NCBI RefSeq assembly: GCF_029350975.1
Contig: NZ_JARKMR010000004.1
Span: 206,854-270,853, forward strand
Origin: Maribacter zhoushanensis
Lineage (GTDB): Bacteria > Bacteroidota > Bacteroidia > Flavobacteriales > Flavobacteriaceae
Reading direction: 5' to 3'
Length of the DNA stretch: 64,000 bases
Each line of letters starts with the position of its first letter. Position 1 is the stretch's first letter. The position numbers and the translations under genes were made by a program. Of this stretch, positions 31,401 to 39,016 are shown in pieces. A model generated the notes under the pieces. That model ran no database searches. It saw only the letters and a program-made list of their open reading frames with translations, and had not been told where the DNA came from.

Positions 31401-33978
31401 TTAAATCAAATGTGAATGTATCTGTACAACCTTCAGCATCTTCAACAGTTAATGTGTATGTTCCCGCTGCAGAAAGGTTACTAAAAGTCCTTCCTGATTT
31501 TGGTCCTATTTGTGGTCCTACAGGCTGGATTAAAGTGTATCTATATGTACCCCAACCTCCAATTGCTTCCGCTCTTACCGCTCCTAAATTTCCATTGGCA
31601 CAGCTCATAGCTGTTACCGTACTAGTAGATAAATCTAAAACCGGCGCTTCATTTATATCAAAAGAAATAGTATCTGTACAACCTGTATCAGCATCAGTTA
31701 CCGTAATTGTATAAGTATCTGCTCCAGATAATGGCAAGTCTACTTCACGATCACTTTGTGGAGCACTAGTTGCACCACCATTAATATCAAAAGTATAATT
31801 GTTTGCGAAACCGTCAACTATAAAAGTTCCACTACCATCGGTAGCACCGTTACACACTCTTAAGTCTCCACCTGATTTAACTTGAACTCTAATAGAACTG
31901 ATTTCTACAGGTCTAAAACCTTCTGTGTAAGAACATCCATTAACATCAGTAATCTGAAAAATATATGCCTGAGAAGTCATTAACCCAGTAAATGTATCAT
32001 TAGTACCGTTATCAACATAAGCCGGACTAATAATTTCATATCTATTGATTGCAGCGTTGCTTGTTGGTGTCAACTGAACATCTGTAGTACCCGCAGCACA
32101 ACTAGTATTGCTCTGTGCAAAATCTAAGTCTGTAGGTGGATCAACATCTAAAATTTCAATTGCTGTCAATTCTAATCTACATCCACCTGCATCACGAATA
32201 ATAGGAGTATAAGTACCCGCAGCTAAATCCGTATAAGAAGTTATTGTAGAGAAGTTAACTCCATCAATACTAAATACATATCCACTACCTGAACCACCGG
32301 AAAAAGGACCAACAAAATCAATTTGTCCACCTACATTTCCTGCTCCAGAACATGTTACATCAGAAACTTTTGTGGCACTACCCGTTAATGAACCTACAGT
32401 ATCAACCGTTACAGATGGCAAATCTAATGTACACTCAAACGCACCTTGTTGATACCTTACTTCAATATCAGCATACGTACCTGCAGCTACTGAAATTTGT
32501 GGTGTACTTACCCATGGTTCAGAAGCACTTTCTCTAAATGAGATATTATAACCTCTACCATTATTTATAGTAAACTCTAATTTTGCACCTCCGTTACTAC
32601 AAGTACCATCAATACCGGCAACACTTACATCCGGTGGTAATAAATCTTCTACATCTGAAGAAGCATTAATAATACAACCGTTACTATCTGTAATTACAAA
32701 ATCATACGTTCCTGCGGTGTTCACCGTATACGTTGTTGAACCAGAATCTGTAGCGGCATCTCCAAATGAAGGTTGTACCGGTCCACCATTTACCGTAAAG
32801 GTATAGGGAGCAGAACCACCTGATGTATTTAAAGTAATATCTACACTAGAAATATTAGAACAACCAAAACTACTATTTACCTCCGTAGAAGCATCTAAAG
32901 CTGATGCACCTGCACCAATTGTCATGGGATTTCCGTTGATATCTAAACTTTGTCTTGGCGGATCTATACCGTTTAAAGGATCACCAGTGCACTGTTGGGT
33001 TTCAACTTGTACCGTATAAGTACCAAAACCTACTGCTGAAAAAGTATAAGGGTTTGTTGAAATAAATGCAGTAAATTCTTGGGCAACCCCACTAGAATTC
33101 AATAATGTATATTTATAAGGTCCGGGAACATTAGAAGCGGTTACCGTAATAGTACCCGTATCTCCACTACATAAAGCATCTGTAAAAGTAGTAGTAATTT
33201 CAATCTCCTTTTCTTCTATTACTATAGGTTCATAAGGATACTCACAAGTATTTGCCGTATTTTTTAATCTTGCTAAAATATTATATGTACCAGGAGTTAA
33301 GTTAGAAAAAATAGCACCTTGCCAAGAAGAACCTCCGTCAATACTAAACTCATAAGCACTAGAAAGATTGGTAATTTGAATTCTACCATCTACACCACAG
33401 ATATAATCTTGTTTTTGATATGTTTGTGTTATGGTACTTTTCTTTACTTTAAAGTAGTATGGTTGTCCATCTACAACAACTTTATATTCTGCACCTGAAG
33501 TTGAAGGTACAGAGCTAGCGTCTATATTAAATGTTTGACCAGAACCAACTGAAGAATAACAAGAACTTGTTGTATTTGGACATTCGGTATTTACATCTGA
33601 AGAACAAGAACCACCTAGTACCTCCCATGAAACCGAACTATACGGGCCGCCAGACAAACTAATTAAACGATCATCATAATCACCACATAGATTAAACCGT
33701 GCAATCGTAAATCCGTTGTCATTACAAGTTTCCGTATCATCTGCTCCTACTATAACAGTAGTAAACATTGCCGGAGCCGCTAAGCTAGACTTGGATGTAA
33801 TTTTATTTTCTAATGTTGTTTGGTTGTTGGTAGAAACCGAAACAGCCTTTTCGATTACATGAGCCACCTTTTCGTATAAAGTAGTTACTTTAGAGTTGGC
33901 TAAAGCCGTAGTACCAATTACTGAAAGAACAATCAGAAATAGTACATACAGCGCATACCGCTGTTGTTTTGGAAGCAT
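25414..33978 (-). CDS. Giant SprB-repeat surface adhesin with type B T9SS C-terminal sorting domain
   Basis: This 2854-residue (about 300 kDa) protein has an N-terminal signal or anchor (about 9-27) and an N-terminal non-repeat region to about residue 190. It then has between 25 and 30 repeats of roughly 85-100 residues. Each repeat typically starts with a Cys-x-G-like turn and closes with a DxxGC motif (for example RDAGGC, VDANGC, RDASGC, KDDNGC), the SprB-repeat pattern. The last 85 residues form the gliding-motility-associated type B sorting domain: FPNFFTPDGDNLNDIW, then RIYDRYGRVV, GWDGTYEGKEVPTGDYWYV and a terminal FTLYR. It is predicted to be secreted by the type IX system to the surface, where SprB-type filaments act in gliding or adhesion. 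No PorP/SprF-like partner gene is next to it. Confidence 0.93.
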   Translation of the reverse strand: MLPKQQRYALYVLFLIVLSVIGTTALANSKVTTLYEKVAHVIEKAVSVSTNNQTTLENKITSKSSLAAPAMFTTVIVGADDTETCNDNGFTIARFNLCGDYDDRLISLSGGPYSSVSWEVLGGSCSSDVNTECPNTTSSCYSSVGSGQTFNIDASSVPSTSGAEYKVVVDGQPYYFKVKKSTITQTYQKQDYICGVDGRIQITNLSSAYEFSIDGGSSWQGAIFSNLTPGTYNILARLKNTANTCEYPYEPIVIEEKEIEITTTFTDALCSGDTGTITVTASNVPGPYKYTLLNSSGVAQEFTAFISTNPYTFSAVGFGTYTVQVETQQCTGDPLNGIDPPRQSLDINGNPMTIGAGASALDASTEVNSSFGCSNISSVDITLNTSGGSAPYTFTVNGGPVQPSFGDAATDSGSTTYTVNTAGTYDFVITDSNGCIINASSDVEDLLPPDVSVAGIDGTCSNGGAKLEFTINNGRGYNISFRESASEPWVSTPQISVAAGTYADIEVRYQQGAFECTLDLPSVTVDTVGSLTGSATKVSDVTCSGAGNVGGQIDFVGPFSGGSGSGYVFSIDGVNFSTITSYTDLAAGTYTPIIRDAGGCRLELTAIEILDVDPPTDLDFAQSNTSCAAGTTDVQLTPTSNAAINRYEIISPAYVDNGTNDTFTGLMTSQAYIFQITDVNGCSYTEGFRPVEISSIRVQVKSGGDLRVCNGATDGSGTFIVDGFANNYTFDINGGATSAPQSDREVDLPLSGADTYTITVTDADTGCTDTISFDINEAPVLDLSTSTVTAMSCANGNLGAVRAEAIGGWGTYRYTLIQPVGPQIGPKSGRTFSNLSAAGTYTLTVEDAEGCTDTFTFDLNPIDAPSIALDGPSSDFCFVAGTGATVAVTSTAGTAAIGTHQYRINGGALQPTPTFAGLSPGNYTIEVVDGNDCSDSLSVTIAPQLRVNTSIVAEIPCGGADGRIEVSVNGGYTSGAGAKQYEVSSDGGATFGAAIPLTTNTFDYNTNVPGDYVFRITDNNTTSSGCVAQSVAITLNPPQNIAAASYVARPVSCSSTNNGSVTIIPDATSGVPPYEVNFNGTGWASETVYSNLTVGTYSYLVRDARGCETPADTFDIVLDNTPPPATTVSEVQAVCGGSGPVSGGVSIDAVTDGTANYTFIVEDNTGVEITRMEDVDPTALPVQILDPLLVTGDYTVITIDANGCTDIDTVSITSNEVVITPIPPPAPADCDDTAFTYAVTVSGGSGTYQIRLIDQPGFYNLNDTPTVNDHTFSNTSDGIQYGVAYTVVVLDVVTNCTYEQEIPPVDAPSTLDVTATSTPGACDVNRNGEIAYEIIGYTIGDNLRIELIDNSDGSSIILENSVTTTALPYTGTYAELPGSYQILVENLTDTCTDASGVIIEQNLPDIDILQEVPANCNAFGQVTVQGRGGSGGPYEFAFMDTGVPPSGWTTDTTFSAADGTYDVYVRDASGCTSFDIATIISLDPDLPIPTFAVVNQCDPTSTAFDITVRVPSSVNTPRFTLGGDEQLPTVVGSFWEYTYVVSSPGDYVVDVVDANGCTSEGIATVYDFLSATGRFSTDSTCNDADGEITISTTGGSGDFEFELTGVDYNSNAVGPLTQNNNPVFTGLAPGTYEVLITDNIVNDGAGFCETTVTNIVLNQAAQPVIVSEEAIDISCRDENDGSIEVVVGPANALVPFTSQDTPITYILNDVSSGTTEVTRNNTGAFSDLPAGDYQVQVVTARNCEVLSAVHSITNPDAFSITASAADFACEPGANRYSSTIINVNVVDAGTVGSGYQYSITGFENYQPGNTFEIIDDGSAQNITVYAIDGNGCQTTFDVPTINPPTDVVPTIVEVDILNCRDDERVRIEVAGTTDFTVNTVSVTAVAPVTNTAGNNYVDVFLPDVGDYLFEIVDNTVGCTYPMPVHTVNTPIAPTVLISEAKPVSCAVPGNDGALFITVSDYVGVFDYIVYEATDDARTTPLASGTFDTNNFPDINGDEARIDNLIGGNLIVDIISIDTPFCSGTSNVTNIRTPNGELQVTAESIGNVSCTNNTGEIIATGTGGWDTTAYEYRLLMSTDGGSSYTTEVATFSNDNEFTGLSFGFYEVEIRDVEGCTNTVEIELEEVPQIIAGIREPQTLDCPNGNNAVLEAYDTTSGDAITATPGASGGFPGAGYNYTLLYLSGDDNTAVVSESGLQNTPTFIGDSGGYISAGWYAIEVSSSFGCSFVTDAYYVDPPPPIQPLLVQTRVPGCGGDGEMRMTVENPDPLFTYEYLRVENGVTIGTYQPMTSNSVTITGVQGITYQFDVRKVNGAGACPAIRSNGITMTDATGITLLPNLPDDISCASELDGRIESFVNGGVGADLFYLYEGDPVDAFNPAATATVIRGPQDNGTFEGLPEGTEYYIAVTSGATCMDIAGPFEIIRPDPIIFDAVPTNVTCNGEEDGTITVSVSAGGEGLIQFAIAPNFNEFFSDADNPGTYTFDELAAGTYEILIKDDNGCFEKDFITVEEPDQLQVINIETTDELCIGANDGTVVFDIVGGTPFDDVLVNPTPYFEYKIEMIDPVDETGTAVFAPYNGEIIEDLQGGASYIIYIQDANLCTASELFTIDIGVDLTAEPQVQYGCEGIFPNSTTTIQLDNTNLLSELMFALDPIDPTDAITANANDEYVWGDLPAGDHTVYIYHENGCTNFVEFSIDAYEPLSLVVDKTGPNEVQAFAEGGYGDYEFFFNGQSYGAETTFTTNESGMVNVRVRDARGCELELSVPFEFTGMLEFPNFFTPDGDNLNDIWSPKNRDLFDGVEVRIYDRYGRVVAVLDEVSGWDGTYEGKEVPTGDYWYVVNANSNELKYVGHFTLYR

Positions 33979-34104
33979 AGGTTAAGTTTCGTTTTTAAGA
34001 ACAAAGTCGATTTGGGATCTAATTAGTTCTTTGGTGTAATTTTTTGCTTATATTTTAACTTTTAAATAATCATGTGTTCTCTAATATATTTCTAACGCCT
34101 GTAT

Positions 34105-35226
34105 ATGAAAAATAGTATTATAGTCAACCTTTTATTCGTTGTAACGCTAAATTTTTCTTGCGCACAAAATACTGACAACAAGGTAACTACCCCAAAAAAG
34201 TCTGTTTTTACAGCTGAGCTGTTCGTCGATGAGGTACAGATTCCATGGGGCTTCACCTTCCTTCCTGACAAAAGTATTTTAATCACCGAAAAAGAAGGGA
34301 AATTGATTCATTTTGCAAACGGAAAAAAAACTCTAATCGGTAATATTCCTAAGGTATATAATAGAGGTCAAGGTGGGTTATTGGATGTAGCCCTTCATCC
34401 AGAGTATTCAAAAAATGGATGGATTTACCTCACTTACGCATCAACGGAAGGGGATGAAAAGGGAGGACATACAGCAATTATGAGAGCAAAATTGAAGAAT
34501 AATTCTTTGACCGAAAAACAAGTACTTTATAAAGCAACGCCCAATACTACCAAAGGGCAACATTTTGGATCTAGAATTGCTTTTGATAATGACGAATATC
34601 TATTCTTTTCAATTGGTGAACGAGGAGATAGAGATATTAATCCGCAAGACATTAAAAGAGACGGTGGTAAAATTTACCGTTTACATGATGATGGGCGCAT
34701 TCCTACAGATAACCCATTTATTGATGTCAAGGGTGCAAAGTCTGCTATTTACAGCTATGGACACCGAAATCCACAAGGATTGACAAAGCACCCGGTTACC
34801 GGAGAAATTTGGGATAACGAACATGGTCCAAGAGGTGGTGATGAAATAAATAGTATTAAAAAAGGCGCTAACTATGGATGGCCATTAGTGACCTACGGAA
34901 TCAATTATGGCGGTACACCTATTACAGATAAAACTGAAATGAAAGGAATGGAACAACCCATACATTATTGGGTACCGTCTATTGCACCTAGCGGCATGGA
35001 GTTCGTAACAACCGATAAATATAAAAATTGGAAAGGAAGCCTATTAGTTGGGTCCCTAGCTTTTCAATATTTAGAACGATTGGTCCTGGATGGAGAAAAA
35101 GTAATTTTGCGTGAAAAACTAATGCCTGGTTTAGGTAGAGTACGTGCCGTAAAACAAGGACCTGATGGGTATATTTATGTAGCCGTTGAAGGTAAGGGTA
35201 TCTATAAACTAATACCGAAAAATTAG
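34105..35226 (+). CDS. PQQ-dependent sugar dehydrogenase (GSDH/Asd family) lipoprotein
   Basis: A 373-residue protein with signal and lipobox LNFSC (Cys19). The remainder is a six-bladed beta-propeller of the glucose/sorbosone dehydrogenase family. Visible signatures are PWGFTFLPD, the GQGGLLDVALHP blade, YSYGHRNPQGL and ENEHGPRGGDE-like WDNEHGPRGGDEIN, which supply the PQQ and calcium site in the soluble aldose sugar dehydrogenase family (YliI/Asd). It would oxidise aldoses in the periplasm if PQQ is available; no pqq biosynthesis genes are in the window. It is divergent from the SprB-like gene and is followed by a shared terminator. Confidence 0.88.
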   Translation: MKNSIIVNLLFVVTLNFSCAQNTDNKVTTPKKSVFTAELFVDEVQIPWGFTFLPDKSILITEKEGKLIHFANGKKTLIGNIPKVYNRGQGGLLDVALHPEYSKNGWIYLTYASTEGDEKGGHTAIMRAKLKNNSLTEKQVLYKATPNTTKGQHFGSRIAFDNDEYLFFSIGERGDRDINPQDIKRDGGKIYRLHDDGRIPTDNPFIDVKGAKSAIYSYGHRNPQGLTKHPVTGEIWDNEHGPRGGDEINSIKKGANYGWPLVTYGINYGGTPITDKTEMKGMEQPIHYWVPSIAPSGMEFVTTDKYKNWKGSLLVGSLAFQYLERLVLDGEKVILREKLMPGLGRVRAVKQGPDGYIYVAVEGKGIYKLIPKN

Positions 35227-35246
35227 ACACCAACATAATAGTATAA

Positions 35247-35287
35247 AAAAAGGTCTGTAACCAGAGAATTTGGTTACAGACCTTTTT
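35247..35287. terminator. Bidirectional terminator between sugar dehydrogenase and murQ
   Basis: A perfect 17-bp stem (35247-35263 with 35271-35287, core GGTCTGTAACCA) has a 7-base loop and A/T tracts on both sides, so it can stop both convergent transcripts. Confidence 0.9.
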
Positions 35288-35315
35288 AAGGTATACAATC
35301 TATTAGAAAAGCTAC

Positions 35316-36128
35316 TTATCCCCTACCGGCATCAATAGCCAACTTTACAGAGCCATGCTTTTTTAATAAAGCCTCAGCTGCTGCATATTCTATGTCGAGC
35401 CCCTCCATGATATAACGTGTACCACGATCAACCAACTTGTCGTTGCTCAATTGCATATTCACCATTTTATTACCCTTAACCCTACCTATTTTTATCATTA
35501 AAGCAGTTGATATCATATTAAGAACCAGTTTTTGCGAAGTACCACTTTTCATTCTAGTACTACCGGTTAGAAATTCTGGGCCAACATTGATTTCTATAGG
35601 AATATCCGCAATTCTAGCAATGGGCGCACCTGGATTGTTCGTAATCGCTGCAGTTAAAATTCCATTTTGTTTAGCATCTTCCAAACCACCAATTACATAT
35701 GGTGTACTACCCGATGCCGCAATACCTACAACAACATCATTAGCATTAATATCATGTTTTTTTAAATCTAACCATGCTTGCTTAGTAGCATCTTCAGCAT
35801 TTTCTACGGCTTTTCTTATCGCAGTATCTCCACCAGCAATTAAACCCACAACACGTTCATGTGGCATACCAAAAGTTGGCGGAATTTCAGAAGCATCTAG
35901 AATTCCTAATCTACCACTAGTACCGGCACCAATGTAAAAAAGTCTCCCGCCTTTATTAAATCTTTCAGTCAAAGCATCTACTAGTTTAGTAACCTGTGGA
36001 ATTGTTTTTTCTACGGCATCAGCTATTTTCTTATCCTCCTCATTCATTTTTTGAAGAATAGTAGTGGTATCCATCAACTCTAAATTGTCATGATTAGACG
36101 GAGTCTCAGTAATTTTTTTGTAATCCAT
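35316..36128 (-). CDS. murQ: N-acetylmuramic acid 6-phosphate etherase
   Basis: MurQ cleaves the D-lactyl ether of MurNAc-6-P, giving GlcNAc-6-P and D-lactate in peptidoglycan recycling. The 270-residue protein has the SIS-domain sugar-phosphate loop GAGTSGRLG (68-76), catalytic Glu81 in DASEIPPTFG, a second conserved Glu near 111 (ENAEDA) and the TGSTRMKSGTSQKL signature. It is slightly shorter than the E. coli enzyme (298) at the C terminus. Its start lies 4 bases after the stop codon of the regulator gene upstream, so the two share a transcript from the divergent promoter at about 36.92 kb. Confidence 0.96.
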   Translation of the reverse strand: MDYKKITETPSNHDNLELMDTTTILQKMNEEDKKIADAVEKTIPQVTKLVDALTERFNKGGRLFYIGAGTSGRLGILDASEIPPTFGMPHERVVGLIAGGDTAIRKAVENAEDATKQAWLDLKKHDINANDVVVGIAASGSTPYVIGGLEDAKQNGILTAAITNNPGAPIARIADIPIEINVGPEFLTGSTRMKSGTSQKLVLNMISTALMIKIGRVKGNKMVNMQLSNDKLVDRGTRYIMEGLDIEYAAAEALLKKHGSVKLAIDAGRG

Positions 36129-36132
36129 ATAA

Positions 36133-36882
36133 TTATAAAATTTTAATATCGTGATTTTTAAAAGCCTTTAGTAAGTTATCATCGGGCTTTAACTCGGTAA
36201 TCATTGTATTGATAGAGTTAATATCGCATGTCTTATAACGATGTTGAGAATTTAGTTTTTCAGAAATAGATAATAACACAGTTTTCTTTGATGCCTTTAT
36301 TACCGCTTTTTTTATCTGAACAATATCCCAATCAAACTCCGTTAGACCATATGTTGCATCAACATACCCTGTACCTATAAAACTATAATCAAATCGTATT
36401 TCAGAAATATGATGAATGGCATTTGCGCCAATAGCGATCTGTGCTTCTTTAGAAATTTGTCCCCCAATTGAAATTACGTTGATATTTGCTTTATGAGAAA
36501 GCTCCATAGCAACTGGCAGACTAATGGTAAAGCAAGTAAGGTTTAAATTCTCAGGTATAATCCTGGCAAGTTCCATACAGGTAGTACCACCGTCTAAAAA
36601 AATAACTGCACCATCTCTCAACATACCAACAGCTTTAGCAGCAATGGCAGCCTTATCGGCTAACTTATAAATATTGGTGTTTCTGGCACTATTGGTCATA
36701 AACCCCATAGAGATTGCGCCACCATGTACCTTACGCAGTTTTTTTTCAGCGTCTAGCTCCTTAACATCTCTTCTTATAGTATCAATAGAAACATCTAAAG
36801 CCTCGGCTATATCCGTTATAAGAATTCTATTATGCAAATCTACCTCACTTAATATAGTCTGCTGCCGTTCTTCTTTTAGCAT
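36133..36882 (-). CDS. DeoR/GlpR-family transcriptional regulator of the amino-sugar locus
   Basis: A 249-residue DeoR-type regulator. The N-terminal winged helix-turn-helix is at about 5-58, with the family signature in VSIDTIRRDVKELD and the wing LRKVHGGA. The C-terminal DeoRC sugar-phosphate-sensing domain has the ribose-phosphate-isomerase-like loop FLDGGTTCMELA (about 96-107). The family usually represses sugar catabolism genes and is released by a phosphorylated intermediate. Here GlcN-6-P, GlcNAc-6-P or MurNAc-6-P are plausible effectors, inferred from the neighbours murQ and nagB. Mirror-image operator-like sites lie immediately upstream, suggesting autoregulation. Confidence 0.92.
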   Translation of the reverse strand: MLKEERQQTILSEVDLHNRILITDIAEALDVSIDTIRRDVKELDAEKKLRKVHGGAISMGFMTNSARNTNIYKLADKAAIAAKAVGMLRDGAVIFLDGGTTCMELARIIPENLNLTCFTISLPVAMELSHKANINVISIGGQISKEAQIAIGANAIHHISEIRFDYSFIGTGYVDATYGLTEFDWDIVQIKKAVIKASKKTVLLSISEKLNSQHRYKTCDINSINTMITELKPDDNLLKAFKNHDIKIL

Positions 36883-36914
36883 TTAAAAAACCTCTTTTTT
36901 ACTTATGAATCATA

Positions 36915-36922
36915 CAAAGATA
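36915..36922 (-). promoter_or_regulatory. -7 element of the deoR-murQ promoter
   Basis: The minus strand reads TATCTTTG, a perfect TAnnTTTG match, 32 bases upstream of the regulator start codon. Its expected -33 region coincides with the operator half at 36939-36949 instead of a TTTG. Confidence 0.55.
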
Positions 36923-36938
36923 GGGATTTTTAACGCAT

Positions 36939-36949
36939 GCTGTTTTATG
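36939..36949 (+). promoter_or_regulatory. Operator-like site, left arm (GCTGTTTTATG)
   Basis: This 11-base sequence is the exact inverted copy of CATAAAACAGC at 37014-37024. It lies 16 bases behind the minus-strand -7 box, where RNA polymerase would contact -33. It is the probable binding site of the adjacent DeoR-family protein. Confidence 0.5.
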
Positions 36950-36987
36950 ACGTTAATATAATGTAAATAGAATTTAAAGATTAATTA

Positions 36988-37024
36988 ACAGCAAAATACA
37001 GCATAATTTATGGCATAAAACAGC
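36988..37024 (+). promoter_or_regulatory. Operator-like cluster, right side (three ACAGC units ending in CATAAAACAGC)
   Basis: ACAGC occurs at 36988-36992, 36998-37002 and 37020-37024, with starts 10 and 22 bases apart, close to whole helical turns. The last is part of CATAAAACAGC (37014-37024), the inverted match of the left arm. It lies 19 bases before the nagB -7 box. Confidence 0.5.
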
Positions 37025-37043
37025 AAATATTCAAAATAACGCA

Positions 37044-37051
37044 TATATTTG
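37044..37051 (+). promoter_or_regulatory. -7 element of the nagB promoter
   Basis: TATATTTG is a perfect TAnnTTTG match and would start transcription near 37055-37058, about 30 bases before the nagB ATG. There is no TTTG at -33; the operator CATAAAACAGC is there instead. Confidence 0.55.
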
Positions 37052-37087
37052 CATGGATTCAAAAATTCAAAACCCTACCACTAGCTC

Positions 37088-39016
37088 ATGAAAAATACCG
37101 CAAAAAAATCCAAATTTGACATCAGCCACAAACCCATTGGTCAGTTTGAAGAAACAAGATTTGAAAAAATACATAATGTAATTTTCGAAGATTCCAATGA
37201 AGCTTCAATAGTAGTTGCTCATGAAATTGCTGCATTGATAAAAAAGAGACAAGGGCAAAAAAGAAATTGTGTTTTAGGCTTAGCTACCGGGTCTTCCCCT
37301 ATTAGAGTATATGAAGAATTGGTTAGAATGCATAAAGAAGAAGGATTAAGTTTTAAAAATGTAGTCACCTTTAACTTAGACGAATATCTACCAATGGAGC
37401 CAAATAACATACAGAGTTATTTTTACTTCATGCACGAGCATCTTTTTAACCATGTAGATATTCCAGAGGAAAATATCCACATTCCAGATGGTACGGTTAG
37501 TAGTAAAGAGACAATTGCGTATTGCCTAAGTTATGATCGCAAAATAAAAGAATATGGCGGTTTAGATTTTCAATTGTTAGGAATTGGTAGAACAGGCCAT
37601 GTTGGCTTTAACGAACCTGGCTCACATTTTAATTCGGGAACACGAGTTATCACGCTAGATCACATTACACGTGTAGATGCCGCACCTGCTTTTTTAGGCA
37701 TAGCTAATGTTCCTAGAAAGGCAATTACCATGGGCATTGCTACGGTAAGAAAAGCAAAAAGAATTGTTTTATTAGGATGGGGTGAAAACAAAGCAGGAAT
37801 TATAAAAAAGACCATTGAGGGCGATATCTCATCTCATGTTCCAGCAACCTATTTACAAGAACATGACAATTGTACTTTTGTTTTAGATACCGGTGCAGGA
37901 AGCCAATTAACAAAAAACAAAACGCCTTGGCTGGTAGATGCCTGTGAATGGACGGAGGAACTAAAAGCGAAAGCCATGGTTTGGCTCTGTGAAAACACGG
38001 GTAAAACAATATTGAGCCTAACCGATAAAGATTACAACGATAACGGTATGGCCGATCTATTGGCCTTAGCTGATTCTTATGATCTGAATATTGAAATGTT
38101 CAATAAGCTACAACATACCATTACAGGATGGCCAGGTGGCAAACCAAATGCAGATGACACCCATAGACCTGAAAGAGCAACACCTGCTAAAAAACGAGTT
38201 ATTATTTTTAGTCCACACCCCGATGATGACGTTATTTCCATGGGCGGAACTTTTGATAGATTGGTAGAACAAGGTCATGATGTGCATATCGTTTACCAAA
38301 CTTCAGGTAACATTGCGGTATCAGACACCGATGCTAGAAAATATGCAGAAATAGCTATGCAGATTAATCCGTCAGATGAGGCAAAGAATATTATAAAATC
38401 AATTTCTGAAAAGAATGAAACTCGCATAGATGCTCCAGAAGTTAGAAATCTAAAAGGAAAAATTAGAAGAGGAGAATCTTATGCTGCTACTAGATATATG
38501 GGGCTGCAAGATGAAAACGTTCACTTTTTAGATTTACCATTTTATGAAACAGGAACGATCAAGAAAAAGAACTTATCTGATGAAGACATTAACATCGTTA
38601 TAGATATTATCAAACAGATAAAACCTCATCAAATATATGCTGCTGGCGACTTAGCTGATCCACATGGCACCCACAAAGTTTGTTTAGATGCTGTCTTTGC
38701 AGCATGCGAAGAATTGAAATCAGAATCATTTATGAAAGACTGCTGGTTATGGCTATACAGAGGGGCTTGGCATGAATGGGATATTAATGAAATTGAAATG
38801 GCAGTACCTATGAGTCCGGGGCAAGTATTGAAAAAAAGATATGCTATTTTCTGTCACCAATCTCAGAAGGACGGCGTAATGTTCCAAGGTGATGATTCTA
38901 GAGAATTCTGGATGCGTGCAGAAGAAAGAAACAGAGATACCGCTAATAAATATAAAGCAATGGGCTTATCATCATATGCAGCAATGGAAGCCTTTGTAAG
39001 ACATAAATTTAACTAA
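37088..39016 (+). CDS. nagB: Glucosamine-6-phosphate deaminase fused to a PIG-L/LmbE deacetylase-like domain
   Basis: The 642-residue protein is more than twice the length of E. coli NagB (266). Residues about 30-290 form the deaminase: FNLDEY (95-100, Asp98 at the catalytic position), GRTGHVGFNEPG (167-178) with His171, and the substrate loop LATGSSPI. Residues about 365-640 form a PIG-L-type N-acetyl-hydrolase fold with SPHPDDD (375-381) and DPHGTH (524-529), which match the zinc-binding HPDD and HxxH motifs, so the second active site looks intact. NagB converts GlcN-6-P to fructose-6-P and ammonia. The fused domain could deacetylate GlcNAc-6-P, which is inference. It has its own regulated promoter and a 3' terminator. 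Confidence 0.93.
   Translation: MKNTAKKSKFDISHKPIGQFEETRFEKIHNVIFEDSNEASIVVAHEIAALIKKRQGQKRNCVLGLATGSSPIRVYEELVRMHKEEGLSFKNVVTFNLDEYLPMEPNNIQSYFYFMHEHLFNHVDIPEENIHIPDGTVSSKETIAYCLSYDRKIKEYGGLDFQLLGIGRTGHVGFNEPGSHFNSGTRVITLDHITRVDAAPAFLGIANVPRKAITMGIATVRKAKRIVLLGWGENKAGIIKKTIEGDISSHVPATYLQEHDNCTFVLDTGAGSQLTKNKTPWLVDACEWTEELKAKAMVWLCENTGKTILSLTDKDYNDNGMADLLALADSYDLNIEMFNKLQHTITGWPGGKPNADDTHRPERATPAKKRVIIFSPHPDDDVISMGGTFDRLVEQGHDVHIVYQTSGNIAVSDTDARKYAEIAMQINPSDEAKNIIKSISEKNETRIDAPEVRNLKGKIRRGESYAATRYMGLQDENVHFLDLPFYETGTIKKKNLSDEDINIVIDIIKQIKPHQIYAAGDLADPHGTHKVCLDAVFAACEELKSESFMKDCWLWLYRGAWHEWDINEIEMAVPMSPGQVLKKRYAIFCHQSQKDGVMFQGDDSREFWMRAEERNRDTANKYKAMGLSSYAAMEAFVRHKFN

Noticed and set aside
28204-31714. 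Several plus-strand frames of 60-100 codons opposite the SprB-like gene
   Set aside because: They follow from the repeated Thr/Val/Gly-rich coding of the minus strand; no independent promoter or protein resemblance.
25414-33978. Recurrent similar strings as a possible CRISPR or DNA repeat array
   Set aside because: The similarity is at protein level, with diverged codons and spacing of about 90 residues; these are SprB-type domains in one open reading frame.
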